A stretch of 64,000 nt of DNA from Owenia fusiformis (Eukaryota > Annelida > Polychaeta > Sabellida > Oweniidae). A program made the translations under genes and the position numbers. The notes below the pieces were generated by a model that ran no database searches, was not told the origin of the DNA, and saw only the letters and a list, made by a program, of their open reading frames with translations. Of the stretch, positions 10,365 to 21,246 are shown in pieces; the first letter of the stretch is position 1; every line of letters begins with the position of its first letter. The stretch is taken from positions 24,414,822 to 24,478,821 of the forward strand of contig CAIIXF020000008.1 of the NCBI GenBank assembly GCA_903813345.2, read 5' to 3'.

Positions 10365-13300
10365 TTTTTGGCTCACACAGTGAGCCTATGGGATCAACCA
10401 GGCGTCCGTCCGTCCTTTGATCCGTCCGTCCGTCCGTTGGTCCGTCCGTCCATCCGTTGGTCCGTCTGTTGGTCCGTCCGTCAACATTGACTGCACAAAT
10501 TAAAACTGCTATTCCGATTGAGTCGTACCCACATTCATTTTATGCTTATCCATAATGCCTATTTGACCTATCATCACCATTTCCCAAGTTTGCCCGGTTT
10601 CCGAGAAATTGCAGATTTTGACATCAAAAAGTCAAATTTTCTGTAAATACTAGACACTTTGTTGAAGTAGAACTTTCAAATAACTTTTAGTAGTTACTGT
10701 ATATGCAACTAATGTCCTCTGAAGATTTCAAAGCTCTTGGAATTACAGTTTTTGGTGTTTACTCTATAAAATTTGGCAAAAAGTAGGACTTTCTCATGTA
10801 TAAAGTCAATGGCAGGGTTCACGACTCGGGTCAAAAACATAAGTGCCAGGCTGGCAGTCAGTTTTTTCATAATTTCAAAATGTGACTGCCAAAACAAAAA
10901 AGTGACTGCCATGAATAAAATCATTTTTATTCACCTAGAGCAACTAGCCTTTCCCAATGGCCATGATGATATCATGTAGTAGGACGACTAGGGACATCTT
11001 GAAGTCTAAGAGCAACTAACAATAAATGATAACAATAAAATCAAATGTCAGCTGCATCAAACAAGCCTTCATCACTATCATTGTCATCGCTGCTCATGGC
11101 TTTGGAGGCATTCTCTGAAGGGAAAATTCAGTAAATTAATAAACATGCATTAGAATGTGTAATCTAGTTACGGATCTGATCAAAACACGAATCGAATTTT
11201 CCATACAAAAATAAATATTGGTGGGTGATAATGGATATGTTTCTCATATCTTTTGACGGATCTCTCACGGTTAATTCTATGAGTATTCACAAAATGTTTC
11301 ATAATTTGGTGATATTTTGATTACAACAGTTTCATTTATCTTTAGAAATGTGAAAAGGGGCCGAGATGTTTACGATATTTAAAGATATTTGAATAGTATT
11401 TTACCGGTTCAGCTTTTTTCCAATAATTCAGGCCGCTGTTCCATTAGATGTAGAGCACCATGTGGTAATTTCATTGCAGTCTATGGTACAATACAACTCA
11501 CGTGGCCTTTTGTTTACTCATCGTATAGGAAAAGTAGTCCATTTTGAAAACTCTTTGGGTGTTGGATGGTGTATAAATGGGACATATTAGGATGCAATGT
11601 ACCTTTTTGCTGGTTAATAAGTAAGTACAGACTCTTAGGCATTGGATGAAAGCAGAAAACTTTCATGAAAAAAATTGGATTATTTTTTGGTAGATATTGA
11701 TGAGATAGGGGGTGTGTTGGCTGGGCCATGTTAATTTTCCATTGAAAAATCACTACGCGTGTGAACAATCCAGCGGTTCTTTTGATTTTCGTGGGATATT
11801 TTTTTCAAGACTTTCTGAGGTAAGTTTAAGGATATCTCTTTATTGTCTGTTAATATGAGTGAAATCGATGGGCTAGGATTTTTGTAATATTCTCTCAAAC
11901 TTTGTCAATTCACCATGTTATCCTATGGCAGAAAAGTAAGTTGTTTTCTACCTATCTAAATTTATTTACCAATAGGGGAGGGTGCTTGATGATTGGAAAA
12001 GCAATGCAGTATATTTACGAACATTAGAAAATATATCAATTGTTATTGAAAGCAGAACTGGAAAAAGATCGCAAAATTATTTCAAAAATCAGAAAAATAA
12101 GAAACAAGTTTGATTTGATGTACATAAGTTTCATGTACATTATCAATCATATATTCGGTTAAGGTTGACCAGGATCCTGATGTGTAAAAAAAAGTCCACT
12201 GCCCAAATGGCAGTGGGTTTTTTCAAGTTCACTGCCATGAGAAAAAAGTGACTGCTATTGGCAGTCAGGCAGCCGTGAATTTCGAACCCTGGTCAATGGC
12301 AGGTTTTGTGATTGCCAAGTTTCTCAAAGTTTGCCTTATACTTGATCATTTCTTGCAATGAATAACATCATTACTAGATTTAAGCATTCCCTACATATTG
12401 CTCAATATATGTCAGCATCAAATTTTTACAGTTTTTGAGATATTTGACGTAAAAAAACAGTAAAAATAAATTATTTTTGGCTCACCCAGTGAGGTCCGTT
12501 GGTCCGTCCGTCCATCCGTCCGTCCGTTGGTCCGTCAGTCTAATGTGGATTTTTATCTTACCAATCATGACTTAAATATTAATATGGGTATTTCCTATAA
12601 TTAATATATACTGGATTTTAACTTACCAAATATGACTTCAATATTAATATGGGTTTAAACCTATAATGTATTAAATACTGGATATGACAAGTAAATAAAA
12701 TCAATTATAATCTACCTATATGATGTAGATATCCAAATGTTGGTCTGAATTTATCTTTGTGGAAAGATTGTATGCTTCAGTTGCTCTTTAACAAAACATG
12801 TGGGACAGTGTATCTATATATTACAAGAAGTCAGTCCGTTGGTCCGTCCGTCCGTCCTTCGGTCCGTCCGTTGGTCCGTCCGTCCGTCCGTTGGTCCGTC
12901 CGTCCGTAAAACTGCTACTCGGATTAAGTCATATCCACATTCATTTTATGCATATCCATAATGCCTATTTGACCTATCATCGCCATTTCCCAAGTTCGCC
13001 CGGTTTCCGAGAAATTGCTGATTTTGACATCAAAAAGTCAAATTTTCTGTCAATACTAGACACTTTGTTGAAGTAGAACTTTCAAATAACTTTTAGTAGT
13101 TGCTGTATATGCAACTTATGTCCTCTGAAGATTTCAAAGCTCTTGGAATTACAGTTTTTGGTGTTTACTCTATAAAATTTGACAAAAAGTAGGAAAGTTT
13201 GCCTTAAAATTGGAAATTTCTTGCAATGAATTACATCATTACTAGATTTGATCATTCCCTACATATTGCTCAATATATGTCAGCATCAAATTTTTACAGT

Positions 13301-13717
13301 TTTTGAGATATTTGATGTCAAAAAACAGTAAAAATAAGTTATTTTTCAACTTGCTTCAATTTGACCAAATGTTTTTTGAAAATCATCTTCAAGTTTCCAG
13401 GAGTTCAAATCTGACATTAGTTTTAGGATTTGACCTTTACTTGACCTTCAGTGACCTTCGAAAGGTCAAAAAAGTTGATTTTTCAAATTGATTTTTGGAT
13501 GTAAATTTTGGTCAGCTTAATCACAAAAGACCTTACTGAGCTCTGAATTAGTAAAATTTTCAAGGTCAAAGGTCATCAAACTAGGTCACACAACTGTGCT
13601 ATCTAAGTTTCTCAAAGTTCAAGACTACAAATCCAAATCAATATTTTTGTTTGAAAGTCAGGATATACATTCCTCTGAAGGTTCCAAACTGTGTGAGCAC
13701 AGGACCGTGGGTCCTTC
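10365..13717 (+). repeat. Family-C composite repeat (two heads, one tail)
   Basis: Head hairpin GGCTCACACAGTGAGCC (10370-10386), then CCGTCCGTCC and 'GTTGGTCC' microsatellite. The tail is CTGTGTGAGC (13689-13698, exact inverse of the head's GCTCACACAG) followed by the terminal hairpin GGACC-GTG-GGTCC (13702-13714). A second head-like motif at 12480 and a second microsatellite at 12830-12910 precede a direct repeat of the body (10500-10790 matches 12910-13190), so two copies lie in tandem or nested. Confidence 0.7.
10813..12291. mobile_element. hAT-type non-autonomous transposon inside family C
   Basis: The element begins CAGGGTTCACG and ends TTCGAACCCTG. The 8-bp sequence GTCAATGG stands on both sides (10805-10812 and 12292-12299). 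An 8-bp duplication with CAGGG...CCCTG ends is the hAT signature. Inside each end are repeated 'GTGACTGCCA'-type motifs. I see no transposase; the 84-codon minus-strand frame at 11514-11768 is not recognisable. Confidence 0.85.
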
Positions 13718-14429
13718 ATTGAAAATGGCCGCCATATTAATATATTTTACTATAACTTGAAAAGTACCTTGAAAAGTATAAGCATGGCACTCTGTCTTAA
13801 TGACACTTTTGGTAGAAGGCAGCCATTTTGAAAATTGGCTGCCATTTTAACATATTTTACTATAACTCGAAAAGTACTGGAGCGATTTTGTTCATATTTG
13901 AGATATGAATATTATAAGCATGGCACACTGTCTAATGACACTTTTGGTAGAAGGCCGCCATTTTGAAAAATGACCACCATTTTAACGTATTTTACTGTAA
14001 TTTGAAAAGTACTGGAGCGATTTTGTTCATATTTGGTATGTGAATACTATAAGCATGGCACACTGTCTAATGACACTTTTGGTAGAAGGCGGCCATTTTT
14101 CAGAAGGGCTGCTATTTTAACATATTTTACTATAACTCAAAAAGTACTGAAGTGATTTTGTTCATATTTGGTATGTTAACACTATAAGCATGGCACAATG
14201 TCTAATGACACTTTTGGTAGAAGGTGGCCACTTTGAAAAATGGCTGCCATTTTTGCTATATACTGTACTTTGTTTGTAGAAATGCCAGCCATGGCTGTTC
14301 GATGGAATTTGCTACGCTTTGGTGTTGCTGTTGTCTAGTTCATACCAGATGTAAATGATGCTCTAAATGCATCCTGCATGGGCTGATGAAATTGTGCTCT
14401 GTGCTCCAAATCCAAGTTATTTACAAAAA

Positions 14430-15893
14430 CCTTTGCATGCTTGGTTAACTTTTCAGTCCTTAACCAAATAATTGATGAAGTATCAGAGTATAAATATTTA
14501 GGCTGCATTCTTTCTACCAAAAATCTCAAGTCAAATTCAAATTCAAATCAAAAAGCAACAAAAGCCATCTTTAAGCTTAGAGGCTATTATAAAGTACTAG
14601 GTAATCTACCAGTAAACGTAGCACTTAGGGGTGAAACGAATATTCAAGTATTCGGTTGCAAATAGGTCTGAGGTGATATTCGAATGGCATTTTGTGGTAT
14701 TCGAATATTAAATGATTGACTGCGCATGCGCGTCGATTTAGTCTCCCGTCAAGACAAACCCAATTCTAAGGCAATCCCGATATAGATTACACAGCTACTC
14801 ACCTAAGAGTCATCTGCAGCTAATACTTGTAACCTCTGAGAACTGCTGATTAATCCAGTGGCATCCATAAGAGTAAAAAATACTTGAATATAAAGTTAAG
14901 CACATTCGTTTGTACGGGAGGCAATCTGCGCCAGGTTCATTTTTAGGTTCGGTTTTTAGCGCATGCGCTTGGAATAAGTATTGAAAATCATTCATAACAC
15001 AACCGTTGCATAATAATATCTTATTGTCTAGAACTTCACTATTTATTGTGAATTTGAATACAAAAAAAAAAGTTCTACAGTAATCGGCAATCGTTTCTTT
15101 ACGTAATTACGTATGCTATGTGTTTTAGAACCATCGTATATTTGGTTTTCAGTGATAGTAGGATTAGTAGGAAAATAATAGCCTACGCCGGGAGAAGATT
15201 GTATTTTTTGTTTTTGTTTTTATTTACTGTTTTATTGGTGAAATTAACAAACAAATGGGTAAATAAAATGCTTTATTGGCATTAAATAAATGTAATAATA
15301 TTACAAACAAACAAATGGTTTACATAACACAGCCAGCATTCTATTCAAACTTGGCGTATTTACTTCACATGCTCTTAGAAATCAAACAATTCATATTTAC
15401 TTTCGGGTTTTTAACGAATATTCGTGGCCGAATGGGTATTTGCTGGCCGAATATTCGGTAAGAGAATTTACTATCCGTTTCAGCCCTAGTAGCACTAATA
15501 TAAATCGTTTTGATAAATTGATTCTACCAATACTTGAATATGGTAATGAAGTACTTGCACAATCTAAAAGTTCATAAAAAAATCACAACTGAGATTTTAA
15601 AGCAACTTTTAAAACACAACTTCAAATCTAGCAATACTAGGTGAATTTGGAAGGTATCCCCTCATTATAAGAATGAAAGTTCAAAAATTAAAATACTGGT
15701 GCCGATTACTTACTCTTCAATCTCAACACAAACTTAATATAGCATATCAACAGAACCTTCAAATCTATCATTGTGGTAGGAAATCATGGGTGTCACAATT
15801 TCAAAACATTTTAAAAGAATGTGATTTATGGGATATGTGGGAAAATCATTTAAAATCTGATATTGACATTCAATCATATTTAATGCTTCCTTG
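14430..15893 (+). pseudogene. LINE ORF C-terminal relic, split by a hAT element
   Basis: Before the insertion the frame reads SEYKYLGCILSTKN and FKLRGYYKVLGNLPVNVAL. After it the frame continues TNINRFDKLILPILEYGNEV. This is the region after the catalytic core of a non-LTR reverse transcriptase, as in the intact-looking frame at 54016. Downstream (15580-15890) only broken pieces such as GICGKII remain. The right end is lost at a mariner relic. Confidence 0.75.
14626..15488. mobile_element. hAT-type non-autonomous transposon, 863 bp
   Basis: Ends TAGGGGTGAAACG and CGTTTCAGCCCTA are inverted repeats with a few changes. GTAGCACT flanks both sides (14618-14625 and 15489-15496), an exact 8-bp target duplication. 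Removing the element and one duplication rejoins the LINE frame ...NVAL|TNIN..., which confirms the borders. 'GAATATTCG' palindromes occur near both ends. No transposase frame. Confidence 0.88.
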
Positions 15894-16387
15894 GTATACC
15901 AATTCTGTCAGTCCTCCCCATACGTGGTAGTCGCAGACGTTGGGTAATCGGGTGATCTGGGCGAGGCAGTGATTAAGGGGGATGAATCTAGGCATATTTT
16001 CCTTAAAACATTTGACACAGTTGTGAAATCCATTGCTTGGAACCCCATCTTGTTGGACAATGTAATGATTCGAAAATAGCTCATATCAGGATGGTCCAAA
16101 AACAACATAATTGGATCATCTGATGTCAATATTTGCCAGTACCGTGTATTTGGAGAACTAACAGAATCGCTTTACTATGAACTCCCTACATCTACTCAGT
16201 CCCTTAAGGTCATTTATATTATGGACACTGGTTGACAGATATTATAATAAATTTGAATTTGTGATATACCAAATTAAAGATAAGTAAATTCCCTATCCAC
16301 TGGTATATAATATGACATGTTTTTCTCAAGAGAACCAATATTTATTTTTGAAATATGAGTGTCCTATTTTTTGGACCACCCTGTATA
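15894..16387 (-). pseudogene. Mariner/Tc1 transposase 3' relic
   Basis: On the minus strand from about 16080 to 15907 the translation reads IVQQDGVPSNGFHNCVKC and then ITRLPNVCDYHVWGG. This resembles the DDE-family 'QQDGAP.H' and 'WPPRSPDL...D.W.WG' segments of mariner transposases. The right end (16355-16385) carries GGACCACCCTG before TA, a mariner-type terminus. The other end is missing, and the catalytic and flanking residues are eroded. Confidence 0.65.
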
Positions 16388-16937
16388 TGTATATTTATAA
16401 GTATAAGTTATTTAAAAGTTACAGATGAAAATCATTATTTTATTACAATACACTTTGCATTCGTTTGACTTCACTTCTTATAAGAGAGCTTTGTCTTCAC
16501 TCTTTCAATTTACAATAAATTTCTGATCTCACTGAGCCAATCAGAGTTCATCGTCGAAATACAGACGAGTTTTTATATGGTCATTTCTTATGACATCACC
16601 GCATAGTTAATGGGCACGTATTTAGCACATGTTCCTTCCAATTCGCTGATTGGTCGAGAAAGGATCAGTGAGACTGATTTGAAATGATTTATTACCTGGG
16701 CTGTCACAGGCACCAATCTTCGGGGCGGGGCTGCTAAACTGTAATATAGTCTATACTAGGCAGAGAGTAGTTTATAACTAGACCCTCCATGCAGGGAGGG
16801 TATTATCACAATTATCTGATGCTTGAAAACCATTTTGAAAATAGGATTTTTGAGCAGACTTTACTCACATCCATATCAAAAAACGTGGTGTTCATTCTTC
16901 TCATATGTGGCTAAATGTTGTTTGTTTTGTATTGTAG
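16388..16937. other. Intron DNA before exon 5
   Basis: No coding or mobile signature is clear. A short hairpin (ACCCTCC ATGCA GGGAGGGT, 16782-16801) is the only structure seen. Confidence 0.35.
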
Positions 16938-17007
16938 ATTTGGATTTAAGTGCAGACAAGACCTTCATACAGCAGTATGTTGACCATCCATTCCTTATAG
17001 ATGGCAG
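16938..17007 (+). CDS. TTLL gene exon 5
   Basis: Completes the split Asp codon from exon 4 and reads DLDLSADKTFIQQYVDHPFL then IDG, ending in a split Arg (phase 2). Acceptor ATTGTAG ends at 16937 and donor GTGAGT starts at 17008. The QQYVDHPFLIDG segment matches the TTLL 'QxYIxxPLLIxGxKFD' region that leads into exon 6. Confidence 0.93.
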
Positions 17008-17044
17008 GTGAGTTACTACATGTACATAGGACTCCTCTTTAAAA

Positions 17045-17645
17045 ATAAACTAATGGCATAGCTGTTTCTCATTATCCTCAATCAAAATGGCCACCATTTT
17101 TTGTAAAATATGTTATCTTTGGTTACTCAAGTACTAGTTATCTAATTTGGTTCTAATCAAATTTTATATGCTGGTGCTTAGGGACAAAGGAGCTTTGCTC
17201 AAGAAAATTTTTCAAGATGGCCACTTATTTTCAAAAAAACATAATCTTTGATAACTCAAGTGCCCGTGAACGAATTTGGTTCAGACTTAATATGCTAATG
17301 CCTCTTAAGAATTTTCAAGATGGCAGCTGAGTTTAAAAATGGCTGCCATTTTCAGACAAAGGCATAATCTTTGGTAACTCAAATACCAGATGACAGATTT
17401 GGATCAAATTTCATATGTTGCTACCTAGAGACAAAGGAGCTTTGTTCAAGAAAAGATCCAGATTGCAGCTGAATTTCAAAATGGCCAATATTTTTATAAA
17501 AAAACGTAATATTTGATAACTCAAATACCAGTTGACGAATATGGTTCAAAATTTGTATGCTGATGCCTAGGGATAATTGAGCTGTGCTAAGGAGAAAATT
17601 TCAAGATGGCAGCCATTTTGAAATGAAGAGCCATATTGAAAATTA
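17045..17645 (+). repeat. Diverged family A/D body units
   Basis: Five or so diverged units contain 'AACTCAAATACCAG', 'ATGCTGATGCCTAGGGACAA' and AAGATGGCAGC / AAAATGGCTGCC. There is no GTCC head and no terminal hairpin, so this is an internal fragment. Confidence 0.55.
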
Positions 17646-17948
17646 TTTTTACTTTTTGGACAGGTTAACTTTTCACTGGTCAAATGTCCTAGATGCGAGT
17701 AGAAATAATCTTTATTTACATCATTAAAAATTCACAATTCAGTCAAACTGATGTCATATTTGGAATCTACATGTAAAATTACATCTAGAAATGTGGTTTT
17801 GAAAAGAGTTAATCAACTTTGAAAATATAATTTTCTTTGAAAATGTGACTTCTAGGTCGGGGATATTCCCCATAGACCCCATGTTGTAAATCAAAAAAAA
17901 GTGAAATATCTTTTCTTGTTTTGGGCAGATATAGAGGTTCTTATGTGA

Positions 17949-18067
17949 GTACCTGTGCAAGATCGTCCATTCTTGATGAGCTTTGATAATTCTTCTTTAT
18001 CGAGTCGCAGACCAGATAAAGAAACATTATCAAAGCGAGTCAAGAATGGACGATCTTGCACAGGTAC
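17949..18067. repeat. Long near-perfect hairpin (arms about 52 bp)
   Basis: The outer 28 bp (17949-17976 and 18040-18067) are exact reverse complements; the arm continues through GCTTTGATAAT and TTCTTTATC with small mismatches to a 13-base loop, GAGTCGCAGACCA. It lies in an intron between exons 5 and 6 and could be a MITE or fold an RNA stem when transcribed. No protein is encoded. Confidence 0.8.
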
Positions 18068-18648
18068 GAGTATAAGAAAGTTTTTCTCATATGACTCTGT
18101 ATTATGCCATATTTTCACCTTTTTATAACAATACTGAGTGAAAAATAGCTAGAAACTAATGAAACTTCATTTTTCAATTGTTATGACGTCATAACAATAT
18201 TGTAGAAAATACATGGATACGCGTGGCAACAAAATTGATATGACGTCACAGTTAAGTTTTGTAGAATGAGCATGGATACGCATAGCAACGATGAACTCGT
18301 TGCCATGTTGTTGATGTTTATAAACCAGTGATGTCACAAGTAAATCTCATCTTGCACGTGTGACTTTTTAGGATGAAAGATGACAATATCTTGCATCGGG
18401 AAAAGATGGCTGTATCTTTGTTAGTCATATGAGAAAATATATTCTTTTACTGGACATATTTTAATTTGTATGTCTATCACATACATAAAGTAATATGAAA
18501 AGTGAACCACTAAAACTGATGAATATTCAGGTTTAAGGGAATTTTGTAATACCCTGCCATGTTATTTCCCCCGAATCAGCCACCTGGTGGCGAAACTGGT
18601 AACTACCTACTCGCATCTGATTAATTGGGAGGAGTTTCATCTCAAGGA

Positions 18649-19245
18649 TTTTAGCTCACATGGTGAGCTATTGTAATCACTCTCTTATCCGTCTGTAAAC
18701 AATAGTGGCACATTTTAAAACCTCTGTCAATAGGATTCCTTTTTAAGCTTTTTTGTTCAACACCAATACAGAAAACAACTCTACGACTCCTGGTACAAAA
18801 GCTCGCTTATTTACAAAATGGCCACCATTTTTGATGCATAAAATTCACTTTAAGGCCATTTTGTAGAAAACCTCTGTAAATATGATTGTGGTTACTTGTC
18901 ATAGGAAGATGTCGTAATGACTAGTTTGAGTCTGCGTAATGACTAGCTTGGCTACTGTATAGTTTAATGGTACATATGATAGAGTATATCATGTTCTAGA
19001 ACTGATGAACATCTGGTTTTCTGGCTGCCACTTTGAAGGTTTTTCTATATATCTTGTCATCGCAATATCAGGAAAACCACTCATTGGATTTTCTCCAAAT
19101 TCGCACACATGATAGAAGATATCAACTTCTAGAACTGATAAACTTTTTGGGGCAGTTTGGATAAAATTTAAGGTAGCCAATATATTTTTCCAGATAACTA
19201 ATAACACAACACCATGTGTGCCTAGTACCCAAAGTACAAGTTTTA
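18649..19245 (+). repeat. Family-B element
   Basis: Head TTTTAGCTCACATGGTGAGC (hairpin) is followed by TCCGTCTGTAAACAATAG and units with AAAATGGCCACCATTTTTG. In the tail, CACCATGTGTGC (19210-19221) pairs with the head GCTCACATGGTG (one mismatch), and then the hairpin GTAC-CCAAA-GTAC follows (19225-19237). Confidence 0.65.
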
Positions 19246-19483
19246 ACTATGGGATTCAATGCAAGGAAAATGGGACTCGAAAAAGGAAAAAGTTTTTGTA
19301 TGGATAAAAGAGGTGTTCAGATATGCAGGTTTTACTGTACTGATAAGGTCTAATTTGTGTTATATGTAGATCATAGTTTAAGCTCTTGACTCTTGGTAAG
19401 GTGTCTGAAATACTTTTGACCAATAAAATGTATTTCAAAATAAAATTCTACTATCTATATTTCGCATTAAATTTTTATTTCAG

Positions 19484-19567
19484 GCGTTTTGACATTGGTC
19501 TCTATGTAGTAATCACCTCTATCAACCCATTGAGACTCTATGTTCATGATTCAGAATGGCTGCTAAG
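19484..19567 (+). CDS. TTLL gene exon 6
   Basis: Reads RFDIGLYVVITSINPLRLYV then HDSEWLL, with split Arg codons at both borders (phase 2 in, phase 2 out). Acceptor ATTTCAG ends at 19483 and donor GTAAAA starts at 19568. This is the TTL 'KFDIRxYVLVTSxxPLRxY' motif. The Arg after DI, common in active ligases, is Gly here. Confidence 0.93.
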
Positions 19568-19666
19568 GTAAAACACTATTTTCTAGAGTACTCTACTATA
19601 TAGTTATCTCACAAGGGTTTTTCTCAACAAAGTGCAATCTTAATTTTCAATGTTTAATCCTTTTGT

Positions 19667-20227
19667 CAGGGGGAAAGGCGATTTTCAAAATGGCTGCTCA
19701 TTTAAAAATGGTGGCCATTTTAGTGCCGATTTTACAGTTATTTAGGTGCAATATGTAAAACTGTAATAGCAATATGTTTTAAATGTAAAAAAATTATATA
19801 AGACATTAATAAAGCTAGAAATATAGATATTAAAGAAGCACATGGCAGCCATCTTGAAAAATGGCGGCCTTTACTCGTTATTTTACGATTTTTGCAGTAA
19901 CTCGAAAAGAAGTGGAGCGATTTTGTTCATAATTGGTATGTGAATACTGTAAGCATGACACACTGTCTAATGACACTTTTGGTAGAAGGTGGCCATTTTA
20001 CCACCATTTTAACGTATTTTACTATAACTGGAAAAGTAGTGGAGCCATTCTTTTCATATTTGGTATGTGAATACTATAAGCATGGCACACTGTCTAATGA
20101 CACTTTTGGTATAAGGTGGCCATTTTGAAAAATGGGTGTCATTTTTCCTATATACTTCGTTTGTAAAAATACCAGCCATGGCTGTTCGATGGGATTTGCT
20201 ACGCTTTGGCGTTGCTGTTGTCTAGTT
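19667..20227 (+). repeat. Family-A element, 5'-truncated
   Basis: Starts within the body (GGCGATTTTCAAAATGG), with no head or microsatellite. Units with AAAATGGCGGCC and ATGACACTTTTGGT follow. The complete tail is GTTCGATGGGAT (20184-20195), hairpin ACGC-TTTG-GCGT (20201-20212), ending CTAGTT at 20227. Confidence 0.7.
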
Positions 20228-20398
20228 TATGCAATAAAGTGGAGAATATTAAGCAAATATTTCATTCTATGGAGGGCAATACCTGTTCATCATGCAAAAA
20301 TAATTGCCCCGTCATTTATGCAATAAAGTTGTAAAGTCAATGCATTAAATGCAATGAATATTTAACACGGACACTTAATGTTTTGCATTTTATTCCAG

Positions 20399-20483
20399 AT
20401 TTTGTCCCCATGACTACTATCCGTTTGACCCAACTGATACAGACAAATATGTAATAGGGGATGACTACACACCAACATGGCAG
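20399..20483 (+). CDS. TTLL gene exon 7
   Basis: After a split Arg codon it reads FCPHDYYPFDPTDTDKYVIG then DDYTPTWQ and ends in phase 0 at donor GTAAAG (20484). Acceptor TATTCCAG ends at 20398. The family normally continues with a segment of about 25-30 residues before the motif in exon 8; that exon is missing from my model. Confidence 0.9.
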
Positions 20484-20501
20484 GTAAAGTACAAAATCTC
20501 C

Positions 20502-21246
20502 AAAGAATGGGCATCGATATGGCGAACTTTTTGAACACACGTTTCTCTTAAACCACTCATCAAAAATTTCTGAAATCTTACAAATTGTCAATTTAATGGC
20601 CATCTTTTGAATGGTAACAATATAATTTGAAATAGATATACATACTTTCATCTATATTGTTTTAAAAAACACATCAAACACTTGTTTTGTTCTTGGTATC
20701 ATGTTTCCAGAGTGAAGTGAAACATCTTTCCGAACCTCATTGGAACAAAACGAAATGAACACAACATGTTTAGGTCTCTCAATATTGTAATTGTACAAAG
20801 GAAATTTTGGTTGATTTTAAAAAAGTTTCTTGTTAATGAACTAAAAGTTTTTTCTTGATTTTTATCTATTTTGGGGGGATTTTGTTTTAATTTTTTGAAT
20901 ATTTTTTTAAAATCAACCAAAAATTCCTTTGTATAACTATAATATTGAGAGGTCTAAAAACATGTTGTATATGCTATTTTGTTCCAACAACCTCCAACAA
21001 GGTTCGGAAAGACATTTTATTTCATTCTCAAGAATTGGTAGAAAGGAGCAAAAACAATTGCACTAAAAAACAAAAATTTTTAACAAAAACAGTTATATAA
21101 AATATTTCTAAATAATTTTCGCATTAAATTGTTGTCAATCAGTCAACATTACATAAAATACCATGTTTTTTACAGAATGTTTTCAATGATTGGTTTAAGA
21201 GAAAAACATTATTGAATTCAGTTCTCCATATCGATACCTATCCTTT
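20502..21246. repeat. Large imperfect palindrome (about 745 bp)
   Basis: The left half (20502-20860) and right half (20890-21246) are diverged reverse complements. For example GGTCTCTCAATATTG (20772) faces AATATTGAGAGGTC (20941), TTTCTCTTAAACCA (20543) faces TGGTTTAAGAGAAA (21191), and CATCGATATGG faces CCATATCGATAC near the outer ends. It starts 19 bases after the exon 7 donor. Likely a fold-back MITE; no target duplication identified. Confidence 0.7.

Larger units (their letters stand above)
9571..14340 (+). repeat. Family-A element interrupted by two nested insertions
   Basis: The head TTATCCCATCAAACAAAGTTCG (9571-9592) and GTCC microsatellite (9615-9640) belong to the same copy as the distant tail: GTTCGATGGAAT (14297-14308), hairpin ACGC-TTTG-GTGT (14314-14325) and CTAGTT at 14340. 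Its body is cut by a 370-bp TTAA-flanked element (9856-10225) and by a family-C composite (10365-13717). Joining the outer pieces restores the order seen in the copy at 4374. Confidence 0.75.
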
